The notes under the pieces: generated by a model
Database searches by the model: none
Seen by the model: only the letters and a program-made list of their open reading frames with translations
Told to the model about the DNA's origin: nothing
Part shown: one piece after another, positions 1 through 5,806 of the stretch
How positions within the stretch are numbered: the first letter of the stretch is position 1
Layout: every line of letters begins with the position of its first letter
NCBI GenBank assembly: GCA_964617665.1
Contig: CAZUAH010000766.1
Span: 1-5,806 of the forward strand
Length of the DNA stretch: 5,806 bases
Reading direction: 5' to 3'
Origin: JADHUC01 sp964617665
Lineage (GTDB): Bacteria > Planctomycetota > Planctomycetia > Pirellulales > Pirellulaceae
Position numbers and translations under genes: made by a program

Positions 1-1337
1 TGGGGTATGCGGAGGCCGAGTTTTTTGAGACGCCGCACATCGACCGGCTGGCGTCACAGGGGATGACGTTTTCGGCCGCGTATTCGGGCGGGCCGAATTG
101 CTCCCCGACCCGCGCCTGCCTGATGACGGGCACCTACACGCCGCGGCACCACATTTACACACCCGGCGGCCGCGCGAAGGGCAACCCGGAATTCATGCGG
201 CTACTGGTTCCCGCGATCAACCGCAAAGACAAGGCGCTCGCGAACCAAGCCGCCAGACTATTCCCCATCACCAATTCGCTCGATCCCCGATTCATCTGCA
301 TCCCAGAAATGCTCAAGACGGCGGGCTATACATCGGCGCGGCTGGGCAAGTGGCATCTGGGTGACGACACACAGGGGTTTGACCTCAGCTCGGCCAATGG
401 CATCGGCCGGCCGGGCGGCAGCTTTTACGGAGACGTGGACGTCGCCGAACAGCTGACCGACCGCGCGATCAGGTTCATGGAAGACAATCGCGACGGGCCG
501 TTCTTCATCTATCTATGCCATTGGGACGTCCACACACCACACCGCGCGCGGCGGGCAGTCGTCGAGAAGTACCAGGACAAGCTGGACAAGATCCCGGAGG
601 CAGAACGCAGGAATTTCCAATCGGTCTACGCCGCCATGATCGAAGCAGTCGACACGTCGGTCGGCCGCATCGCCGAGAGAATCGACGAACTGGGTATTGC
701 CGAGGATACATTGATCGTGTTCATCAGCGACAACGGCGGACTGCCCAACGTTTCGCAGCTCGATCCGCTCCGCGGCCAGAAAGGCTCGTTGTTCGAAGCC
801 GGTGTGCGCGTGCCGGCCTGCATGCGGTGGACCGGCACGATCGAGCCGAAGTCAAGCTGCGATGTACCGATCACCAGCGTCGATTTCCTGCCCACTTTCG
901 CCCGCCTCGGGGGTGCAGAACCGCCGACGTTGCAGCCGGTCGACGGCACCGACATCTCGCCGCTGCTATTGGGAAAGACCATTCCCGAACGCAGCATTTT
1001 CTGGCACTATCCGCTGTACCTGCAGGGGCGCGGGCTGACAATCGACGTACCCAACGGCAAGACCTATTCGTGGCGCGAATTTCCTTCGACCAGCCTGCGC
1101 CGCGGTGAATGGAAGCTGATCGAATTTCACGAAGACAACTCCGTCGCGCTGTACAATGTGAAACGAGATCCGGGCGAACTGTACGATGTGGCTGCTGACA
1201 TGCCGGACCTAACCGCCTCGCTGCGTGCCGAACTCGACGCATGGCAAGCCGAAACCAAAGCGCCGATTCCCAAAACGCCAAACCCGGAATGCGTGCTGCC
1301 GGCCGTCGATGCGATTCCCAAGGGGCGAAGAGACTGA
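1..1337 (+). CDS. Sulfatase A (S1 family, formylglycine-dependent), 5'-truncated
   Basis: Hydrolyses sulfate esters, probably on a polysaccharide. The frame is open from the window edge (first full codon at 3), so the ATG at 63 is internal, not the start: the residues before it (ETPHIDRLASQG) are the usual sulfatase stretch ahead of the active site. 444 residues are visible. Numbering from nt 3, the motif CSPTR has its cysteine at residue 33 (nt 99-101), the residue that an FGE-type enzyme would convert to formylglycine. GKWHLG (Lys116, His118), HTPH near residue 177, the metal-binding pair SDNG (Asp243, Asn244) and QKGSLFEAG (Lys260) follow in family order. The C-terminal part ends with the usual GEWKLI and LYNVKRDPGE subdomain. 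The signal peptide and the first metal-binding Asp pair lie upstream of the window. Motif position 4 is Thr rather than Ser (CxPTR), a common variant. The family call is secure; substrate is unknown. The stop is TGA 1335-1337. Confidence 0.95.
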   Translation, partial: GYAEAEFFETPHIDRLASQGMTFSAAYSGGPNCSPTRACLMTGTYTPRHHIYTPGGRAKGNPEFMRLLVPAINRKDKALANQAARLFPITNSLDPRFICIPEMLKTAGYTSARLGKWHLGDDTQGFDLSSANGIGRPGGSFYGDVDVAEQLTDRAIRFMEDNRDGPFFIYLCHWDVHTPHRARRAVVEKYQDKLDKIPEAERRNFQSVYAAMIEAVDTSVGRIAERIDELGIAEDTLIVFISDNGGLPNVSQLDPLRGQKGSLFEAGVRVPACMRWTGTIEPKSSCDVPITSVDFLPTFARLGGAEPPTLQPVDGTDISPLLLGKTIPERSIFWHYPLYLQGRGLTIDVPNGKTYSWREFPSTSLRRGEWKLIEFHEDNSVALYNVKRDPGELYDVAADMPDLTASLRAELDAWQAETKAPIPKTPNPECVLPAVDAIPKGRRD

Positions 1338-1496
1338 TGTGTCGTCAAGCGTCAGAAAGCGCTGCAAACGACCGTCTATGGACTACGTGCCACCAAAACC
1401 AAACAAGCGTTGATGCGGTGGATGCGAGCTTCTTCGCAAACCCATGAAGTTGTGAGAAATGACGAAGTGACCAGAGACCTTGATCCAACGAAACTC
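1338..1496. other. Intergenic spacer between sulfatase A and hydrolase; no clear gene
   Basis: No convincing promoter, terminator or RNA gene was seen. The frame shared by sulfatase A and the hydrolase has no stop here after TGA 1335-1337, and the minus strand is also open from 1383 into the hydrolase. Two weak inverted repeats are visible: CCACC 1390-1394 with GGTGG 1417-1421, and TGCGA 1423-1427 with TCGCA 1434-1438 around a 6-nt loop. They are too short to call a terminator. In-frame start codons at 1410 (TTG), 1413 and 1422 would lengthen the hydrolase but bury its signal peptide. Confidence 0.5.
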
Positions 1497-2107
1497 ATGA
1501 CTCGGTACCTCCACGCAGGTCTCTTTCTTGCTATTGTCACCAGCGTCTCGGCTGCTCCGTCGTACGCAGCTGATCGCTGGAGTGACTTGTACGAGCCGCA
1601 GATGTTTCACGAGATGCCCTGCCGCGTGATGAAGCCGCTCGGTCTTGACGCTTCGAGACAATACCCGGTGATCGTGTCGCTGCATGGCGCAGGAGGAAAG
1701 GGNNNNNNNNNNNNNNNNNNNNNNNNNNNNNNNNNNNNNNNNNNNNNNNNNNNNNNNNNNNNNNNNNNNNNNNNNNNNNNNNNNNNNNNNNNNNNNNNNN
1801 NNATTTCATTGATGCGACGAAGATCAGGGACTTACCGATCTGGGCATTCCATGGCGACAAAGATGGAGTCTGTCCCATTGAAAAAGACCAGCGGGTGTTT
1901 GACGAGATGAAACGATCGGGCGGAAACATGAAGTTCACTATCTGGCAAGGCGACAACCATGGCGTGTCAGCGAAGATGGTCGCTGGCGGAGACAATGGAA
2001 TCACGCAATTCAGCAGCGACCGATGCGACCGGGAAGCTGACTTCATGACCTGGCTGTTCGCGCAATCACGAGATAGGACAGAAGAATATGGGGGCACCGT
2101 TCCATGA
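1497..2107 (+). CDS. Secreted alpha/beta-hydrolase (esterase / dienelactone hydrolase-like), interrupted by assembly gap
   Basis: Probably an exported serine hydrolase, perhaps a carbohydrate esterase. ATG 1497 is chosen because it opens a signal peptide: Arg3, a hydrophobic core (LFLAIVTSVSAA) and likely cleavage after SYAA, about residue 25. The N-terminal part reaches PVIVSLHGAGGKG, the beta-strand and oxyanion-hole loop, at nt 1702. After the N run the protein resumes at nt 1805 with DLPIWAFHGDKDGVCP, whose Asp (nt 1862-1864) fits the charge-relay acid, and then GDNHGVS, whose His (nt 1958-1960) fits the catalytic histidine. The nucleophile GxSxG would fall in the gap. The two halves lie in different frames across the 100 N, which a placeholder gap of wrong length explains. 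The last codons overlap the sulfatase B start (ATGA at 2104). Alternative labels are PHB-depolymerase/LpqC-like or prolyl-oligopeptidase-like hydrolase; the fold is clear, the substrate is not. Confidence 0.85.
1703..1802. other. Assembly gap (100 N)
   Basis: A run of exactly 100 N, the conventional placeholder for a scaffold gap of unknown size. It lies inside the hydrolase. The left half ends two bases into a codon (1701-1702) and the right half's first full codon is at 1805, so an intact frame needs a real gap length of 2 modulo 3; 100 is 1 modulo 3. Known members of this fold have roughly a hundred residues between the oxyanion loop and the Asp strand, so the real gap is probably nearer 300 nt (estimate from memory of the family). 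Confidence 0.97.
2090..2107 (+). promoter_or_regulatory. ATGA stop/start overlap with G-rich possible RBS for sulfatase B
   Basis: The hydrolase stop TGA (2105-2107) overlaps the ATG of sulfatase B (2104-2106). A run of five G at 2090-2094 lies nine bases upstream and could act as a weak Shine-Dalgarno sequence. The arrangement fits translational coupling by a terminating ribosome and supports ATG 2104 as the start. Confidence 0.6.
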
Positions 2108-3702
2108 GAAGAGCATTCCTCCAGATACCAGTACTACGATGGACCGCGGCGCTAGTTCTGTTGCTGTTCGCATCCAGTGGTTTCGCCGAAGCCAAGGTCC
2201 AAGCCGACGAGCGGCCAAACATCCTGTTCATCATTACCGACGATCAGGAACGATCGGAATTCAATTTCTTGCCGGAAGGGCGTGACGAACAAGGCAAACC
2301 CCGAAACCTCACGCCAAATATCGATCGGCTGGCGACCGACGGGGTTGTCTTCCTGAACCAGTACGTGTCCAGCCCGGTTTGCACGCCGTCACGATACTCC
2401 GTGCTGACAGGCACGTACGCCAGTCGCTCACCCAACTTTGCCGCAGAGGCAGAAAGTGGCGGACAAGTCAACATTACCTGGAACAGCCACATGGATGGTG
2501 ACACTCCCAACCTCGCTCGGACGCTGCGCGACGCAGGGTACTTCACCGGCGCTGTAGGCAAAAACCACGTCATCAAGCTCAAATCGAAGGGCCGCGAAAC
2601 AGAGGCTTCCGCGGACGATGCAGATCCACGGCAGCCGGAAGTCGCCGCTTACTATGCCGATAAACAACGCGAGCAGGTTAAGTTCTTCAAAGCCTGCGGG
2701 TTCGACTTCGCAGCGAGTCTTTACGCGGGCAATCTGCCTGGGCATACGTGCAAGGCGCTCGAGTACCACAACGTGGACTGGATTACCAGCGGTGCCCTTG
2801 ACTTCCTCGACGCATGGAAGCAGACGGAGGAGCCGTTCTTCCTGTACATGGCGACAACGCTCAATCATGGGCCGGGACCGGCCAATAGGAAATACACGGG
2901 CGACCCACTGGCGACTCCGGCCGGGTTGCTGGGTTCGCCGCTCGATGTCCAACCGCCGCGCTCGCGTATCCCCGAGCGCGTCCGCAAGGCAGGCCTTTCC
3001 ACAGATGGACCGGCTTGTGATCTCCTTTGGCTCGACGATGGGATCGGCGCCGTCTTGAATAGGCTTGAAGAGTTGGGAGAACTCAACAACACGATCGTCT
3101 TCTACTTCGACGACCATGGGGTAGAGAGCGGCAAGGGCTCGCTCTACGAAGGCGGCATTCGCTCCGTCAGCTTCGTATGGTCGCCCCGCTACGTGAAGGG
3201 TGGCCGGCAAACGAGAGTTCGAGTCTCCAATATCGACTTCGCACCAACGATCATGGAACTGTGCGGCGTTCTCGAGAGTGAGCAGCATGCAGTGGACGGA
3301 AGAAGTTTCGTTTCCGTACTTCAGGGAAGTGGGCGAGAAATCCACGACTATCTGTTCTTCGAACTGGGCGCAACCCGTGCTGTGCTCCAGGACGGCTGGA
3401 AATGCCTCGCCTTTCGCCTGCCGCCTTCAACGCCGCCGGATCCGCCGAAGCCATACACCCATCTGGCCGACCGGCCTGGTGGACGAGGTTCGGAAGGCCC
3501 GGCCATGAAGTTCTATGCGAATTACTATGACCAGGATCAACTCTACAACGTCCATGAGGACCCACTTGAGCGAGAGAATCTCTACCAGGACGGACGGCTG
3601 AAGACGCGCGTCGAAGCGATGCGTCGGCTGCTCCGCGAGGCGGTAGGCAACGTCCCGGGCACATTCGCCGAGTTCACCGAACCGATCCAATCGTCGCGGT
3701 GA
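2104..3702 (+). CDS. Sulfatase B (S1 family, formylglycine-dependent), secreted, complete
   Basis: Sulfate-ester hydrolase of 532 residues, a normal length for the family. A signal peptide is evident (MRRAFLQ, hydrophobic core at about residues 14-25, likely cleavage after GFAEA). The mature enzyme begins with RPNILFIITDDQ, whose Asp46 and Asp47 are metal ligands. The active-site motif is CTPSR, with the formylglycine-precursor Cys93 at nt 2380-2382, followed by the helix YSVLTGTY. The usual GKWH is GKNH here (Lys153, His155 kept, Trp replaced by Asn). His255 in LNHGPGP, Asp337-His338 in FDDHG and Lys344 in GKGSLYEGG complete the calcium and sulfate site; the metal-binding partner after Asp is His, not Asn. 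A C-terminal subdomain ends with DQLYNVHEDPLERENL. It is translationally coupled to the upstream hydrolase and followed after 57 nt by the fucosidase. Substrate position cannot be told from sequence; neighbours suggest a sulfated fucose-containing glycan. Confidence 0.96.
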   Translation: MRRAFLQIPVLRWTAALVLLLFASSGFAEAKVQADERPNILFIITDDQERSEFNFLPEGRDEQGKPRNLTPNIDRLATDGVVFLNQYVSSPVCTPSRYSVLTGTYASRSPNFAAEAESGGQVNITWNSHMDGDTPNLARTLRDAGYFTGAVGKNHVIKLKSKGRETEASADDADPRQPEVAAYYADKQREQVKFFKACGFDFAASLYAGNLPGHTCKALEYHNVDWITSGALDFLDAWKQTEEPFFLYMATTLNHGPGPANRKYTGDPLATPAGLLGSPLDVQPPRSRIPERVRKAGLSTDGPACDLLWLDDGIGAVLNRLEELGELNNTIVFYFDDHGVESGKGSLYEGGIRSVSFVWSPRYVKGGRQTRVRVSNIDFAPTIMELCGVLESEQHAVDGRSFVSVLQGSGREIHDYLFFELGATRAVLQDGWKCLAFRLPPSTPPDPPKPYTHLADRPGGRGSEGPAMKFYANYYDQDQLYNVHEDPLERENLYQDGRLKTRVEAMRRLLREAVGNVPGTFAEFTEPIQSSR

Positions 3703-3759
3703 CGGCGGCACACTTTCCTCTTGCCCAAACCACAACTCCGTTTAGCGAGCACCTGTGAA

Positions 3760-5292
3760 ATGAAACGCTTCCCTATCAACATCTACACGATTGGAGCCAT
3801 GCTGTTGGTCTGGACAGGCACGTTTGCCGCCGAACCATTCAAGCCAACCTGGGATTCGCTGTCCAGGCAGCAGATCCCGCTGTGGTTGAAGGATGCCAAG
3901 TTCGGTGTCTACACGCATTGGGGCGTGTACTCGGTACCAGCGCATGGCGGCCCCGACTATATCCGCAATCTGTATGAAGGATCGAAGACAGATAAAAAGG
4001 GTGTCTATTCCTACCACACCCAGAAGTACGGCTCGTTGAAGGAGTTCGGCTACAAGGACTTCATCCCCAAGTTTACGGCTCCGAAATTCGATGCGGATGA
4101 GTGGGTAGGGCTGATGCACGAAGCGGGGGCGAAGTTCGGCGGCATTTGTCTGGTACACCATGATGGATTTCTGCTGTGGGACAGTGAGATCAGCCGTTGG
4201 AATTCGCAGAACATGGGGCCCAAGCGGGATGTCTACGGCGAAATCGCCGCGGCCGTACGCAAGTACGATGATATGAAGCTCCTGGCTACCTTCCATCACG
4301 GCCGCACCTTCGGATATTGCACCGGCTCGATGAAGGAAGACGATATCACCGACCAGATGCGTCAAGACTGGGACGTGTTTGATCCGAAGTACCCGGACTT
4401 CTACTGGACGGCATTCACCGGTTCGCCCAAAGATTTCTCCGACCAGTGGAAGTTGAAAGTGAATGAGGTGGTCGACAAATATCGTCCCGATTTGATTTGG
4501 TTCGATGGCCTGCGGACCTCGATGCGCAACGACCATCCACCGGAGTCGTATGTACTGAACGTCCTGGCCAACTACTTCAATCGTGCGAGCGACAACGGGC
4601 AGGATGTGACCGTCTGCAACAAGCACGGCGGCGAATTCAACTTCCCCGAGTCGGTTGGACTCCGTTGCTTTGAAAACGGTCGCGACATGCCGACCGATGT
4701 GGGACCTTGGTTCCTGATCGATCGAGCCATCGCCTATCCCTGGAGCTACGTCAACAACAAGAAGTACCGAGACGGCGCCGACTACCATGTTCGCAGCATT
4801 GTCGATGTGGTCAGCCGCGGCGGCATCTTCCTGCTGTCGCTGACTCCCAAAGGTGACGGTTCGATTCCTGTGGAAGAACAGGAGATCATGCGCGGGATCG
4901 GCCGCTGGCTGAAGATCAACGACGAAGCCATCTATGGCACGCGTCCCTGGAAGATCTATGCAGAGGGGCCTACCATCACGCGTGGTATGAAGCGGAACAA
5001 CAAAGGCGAAGAGAAGGAACAATGGGACTGGCGGAAAGAGTTTACGGCGGAAGACATCCGCTTCACGACGAAAGGCGATGTGCTCTACGCGATCGCCCTG
5101 GCTTGGCCGGAGGAAGGAAAGTTGACGGTGCAATCACTCGCCAAGGGGGCCGGCCTGAACATCGGTTCGGTGAGCTTACTCGGGCACGAAGGGCCGCTCA
5201 CCTGGAATCAGTCAGCTGATGGGCTCGAGGTGACCCTTCCGGCCGAACAACCATGCGACTACGCTTTCTCTTTGAGGATTACGCCAAAATGA
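3760..5292 (+). CDS. Alpha-L-fucosidase (GH29 family), secreted, complete
   Basis: Retaining exo-glycosidase that releases terminal alpha-L-fucose. With ATG 3760 the protein is 510 residues and begins with a compact signal peptide (MKRFPIN, core IGAMLLVWTGTF, likely cleavage after FAA). An in-frame TTG at 3721 would add 13 polar residues ahead of it and is less likely. No clear Shine-Dalgarno precedes 3760, and the 57-nt spacer after sulfatase B shows no terminator. GH29 signatures in order are YTHWGVYSVPA (His53, Trp54), GLMHEAGAKFGG leading to VHHDGFLLW (His133, His134), and PDLIWFDG with Asp249 (nt 4504-4506) as the expected nucleophile. Then come CFENG (Glu305, matching the family's WE motif), PKGDGSIPVEEQEI and EAIYGTRPW, and a C-terminal beta domain. 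The usual LLLN before GPKGDG reads FLLSLTPKGDG here. The acid/base residue varies in GH29 and is not assigned; Glu292 and Glu297 are candidates. The stop overlaps the sulfatase C start. Confidence 0.96.
   Translation: MKRFPINIYTIGAMLLVWTGTFAAEPFKPTWDSLSRQQIPLWLKDAKFGVYTHWGVYSVPAHGGPDYIRNLYEGSKTDKKGVYSYHTQKYGSLKEFGYKDFIPKFTAPKFDADEWVGLMHEAGAKFGGICLVHHDGFLLWDSEISRWNSQNMGPKRDVYGEIAAAVRKYDDMKLLATFHHGRTFGYCTGSMKEDDITDQMRQDWDVFDPKYPDFYWTAFTGSPKDFSDQWKLKVNEVVDKYRPDLIWFDGLRTSMRNDHPPESYVLNVLANYFNRASDNGQDVTVCNKHGGEFNFPESVGLRCFENGRDMPTDVGPWFLIDRAIAYPWSYVNNKKYRDGADYHVRSIVDVVSRGGIFLLSLTPKGDGSIPVEEQEIMRGIGRWLKINDEAIYGTRPWKIYAEGPTITRGMKRNNKGEEKEQWDWRKEFTAEDIRFTTKGDVLYAIALAWPEEGKLTVQSLAKGAGLNIGSVSLLGHEGPLTWNQSADGLEVTLPAEQPCDYAFSLRITPK
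5274..5292 (+). promoter_or_regulatory. RBS-like GAGGA and ATGA stop/start overlap for sulfatase C
   Basis: GAGGA at 5274-5278 lies ten bases upstream of ATG 5289, and this ATG overlaps the fucosidase stop TGA 5290-5292. The spacing and overlap favour 5289 over the alternative in-frame ATG at 5304, which has GGAAG only three bases upstream but would give a slightly tidier signal peptide. Confidence 0.6.
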
Positions 5293-5806
5293 TCTGGAAG
5301 ACAATGAAGCGGATCACGGTACTACTCTTTGCACTGGCAAACCTACTGAGTATCGCCCGCCCAACAGACGCCGACGATGCCCGCCCCAACATCTTGTTCA
5401 TCATCGTCGACGACCAGTCACCGTACGATCTGAAGATTTACAATCCTCAGTCAACGCTCGAGACGCCGAACATCGATCGTCTGGCAGCCGACGGGATGGT
5501 CTTCGACGGGGCCTACCACATGGGCGCTTGGACGGGCGGCGTCTGCACGCCCTCGCGGCACATGGTCATGTCCGGCCGAACCGTCTGGCACATTCCCAAC
5601 AAGCCTGGACGAATGAACAATCCGCACATCACCAATCCGAAGTTGGTTCCGCCGGACTTGGCCCAATACACGATGCCCGCCGTCTTCAACCGGGCGGGCT
5701 ACGATACCATGCGAACCTGCAAACGGGGCAACAGCTATGAGGCGGCCAATGAACTGTTCACCGTTCGCCACGACGCCACGAAGAGGGGCGGAACGGACGA
5801 AACTGG
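5289..5806 (+). CDS. Sulfatase C (S1 family, formylglycine-dependent), secreted, 3'-truncated
   Basis: N-terminal 172 residues of a sulfatase that runs past the window end without a stop. A signal peptide is present (MKR at residues 6-8, hydrophobic core TVLLFALANLLSIA), followed by RPNILFIIVDDQ with metal ligands Asp41 and Asp42. TPNIDRLAADGMVF leads into the active-site motif CTPSR, with the formylglycine-precursor Cys86 at nt 5544-5546. The stretch before it (YHMGAWTGGV) and the one after (HMVMSGRTVWHIP) differ from sulfatases A and B. Where GKWHLG is expected, after AGYDTM, the protein reads CKRGNSYEAAN: the Lys is kept but Trp-His is absent, which marks a separate S1 subfamily. Residues 166-172 (KRGGTDETW region) are the last seen. 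It is coupled to the fucosidase by an ATGA overlap, which suggests the two act on the same glycan. The downstream metal-binding SDNG/SDHG motif cannot be checked here. Confidence 0.93.
   Translation, partial: MIWKTMKRITVLLFALANLLSIARPTDADDARPNILFIIVDDQSPYDLKIYNPQSTLETPNIDRLAADGMVFDGAYHMGAWTGGVCTPSRHMVMSGRTVWHIPNKPGRMNNPHITNPKLVPPDLAQYTMPAVFNRAGYDTMRTCKRGNSYEAANELFTVRHDATKRGGTDET

Noticed and set aside
63..65. ATG 63 as the start of sulfatase A.
   Set aside because: In-frame sequence upstream (nt 3-62) encodes conserved sulfatase residues, so the true start lies before the window.
1895..2107. Separate small gene starting at GTG 1895.
   Set aside because: The frame is open back to the gap edge and encodes the Asp and His region of the hydrolase, so it is the C-terminal part of that gene.
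2428..3345. Minus-strand open frame of 305 codons opposite sulfatase B.
   Set aside because: It lies wholly inside the sulfatase gene and shows no signal peptide or known motif; it is a shadow of the real gene.
3703..3759. Terminator or promoter in the spacer between sulfatase B and the fucosidase.
   Set aside because: No stable stem followed by a T-run and no convincing -35/-10 pair is visible in these 57 bases.
3742..5133. Long open frame on the minus strand (463 codons) opposite the fucosidase.
   Set aside because: It mirrors a confidently identified GH29 gene, has no recognisable domain, and such antisense frames are common opposite GC-rich coding sequence.
2217..5420. Similar DNA at 2217-2247 and 5389-5419 as a direct repeat.
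   Set aside because: Both encode the conserved PNILFII-DDQ strand of sulfatases B and C; the similarity is paralogy, not a repeat element.

Overview
The window is a run of five same-strand (+) genes that all look like secreted polysaccharide-processing enzymes: a 5'-truncated sulfatase, an alpha/beta-hydrolase (esterase-like) broken by a run of 100 N, a complete sulfatase, a complete GH29-type alpha-L-fucosidase, and a 3'-truncated sulfatase. Every gene whose N-terminus is visible starts with a signal peptide. The coding sequence is moderately GC-rich and Shine-Dalgarno signals are weak or absent at most starts. Clustering of many formylglycine-dependent (S1) sulfatases with glycosidases is typical of marine Planctomycetota (Pirellulales-like) and of some Verrucomicrobiota, Kiritimatiellota and Lentisphaerota. 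I favour a planctomycete, but the window has no marker gene that settles it. The N run suggests a scaffolded draft or metagenome assembly.

Layout: 1-1337 is sulfatase A, lacking its N-terminus. 1338-1496 is a 159-nt spacer with no clear gene. 1497-2107 is the secreted alpha/beta-hydrolase, with an assembly gap at 1703-1802 that removes its nucleophile region. 2104-3702 is sulfatase B, overlapping the hydrolase by an ATGA. 3703-3759 is a short spacer. 3760-5292 is the alpha-L-fucosidase. 5289-5806 is sulfatase C, overlapping the fucosidase by another ATGA and running off the window. The two 4-nt overlaps and the 57-nt spacer make 1497-5806 look like one operon. Sulfatase A may be its first gene or belong to a preceding unit.

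Taken together (inference), this looks like part of a locus for taking apart a sulfated, fucose-containing glycan such as fucoidan or a sulfated fucan. Three sulfatases with clearly different active-site neighbourhoods would remove sulfate groups at different positions, the hydrolase could remove ester groups such as acetyl, and the fucosidase would release L-fucose. Fucose import and catabolism genes, endo-fucanases and the formylglycine-generating enzyme are not in the window. I found no RNA gene, CRISPR array, transposon, defence system or other clearly new kind of system; the most notable features are the divergent sulfatase motifs and the hydrolase-sulfatase-fucosidase-sulfatase coupling.
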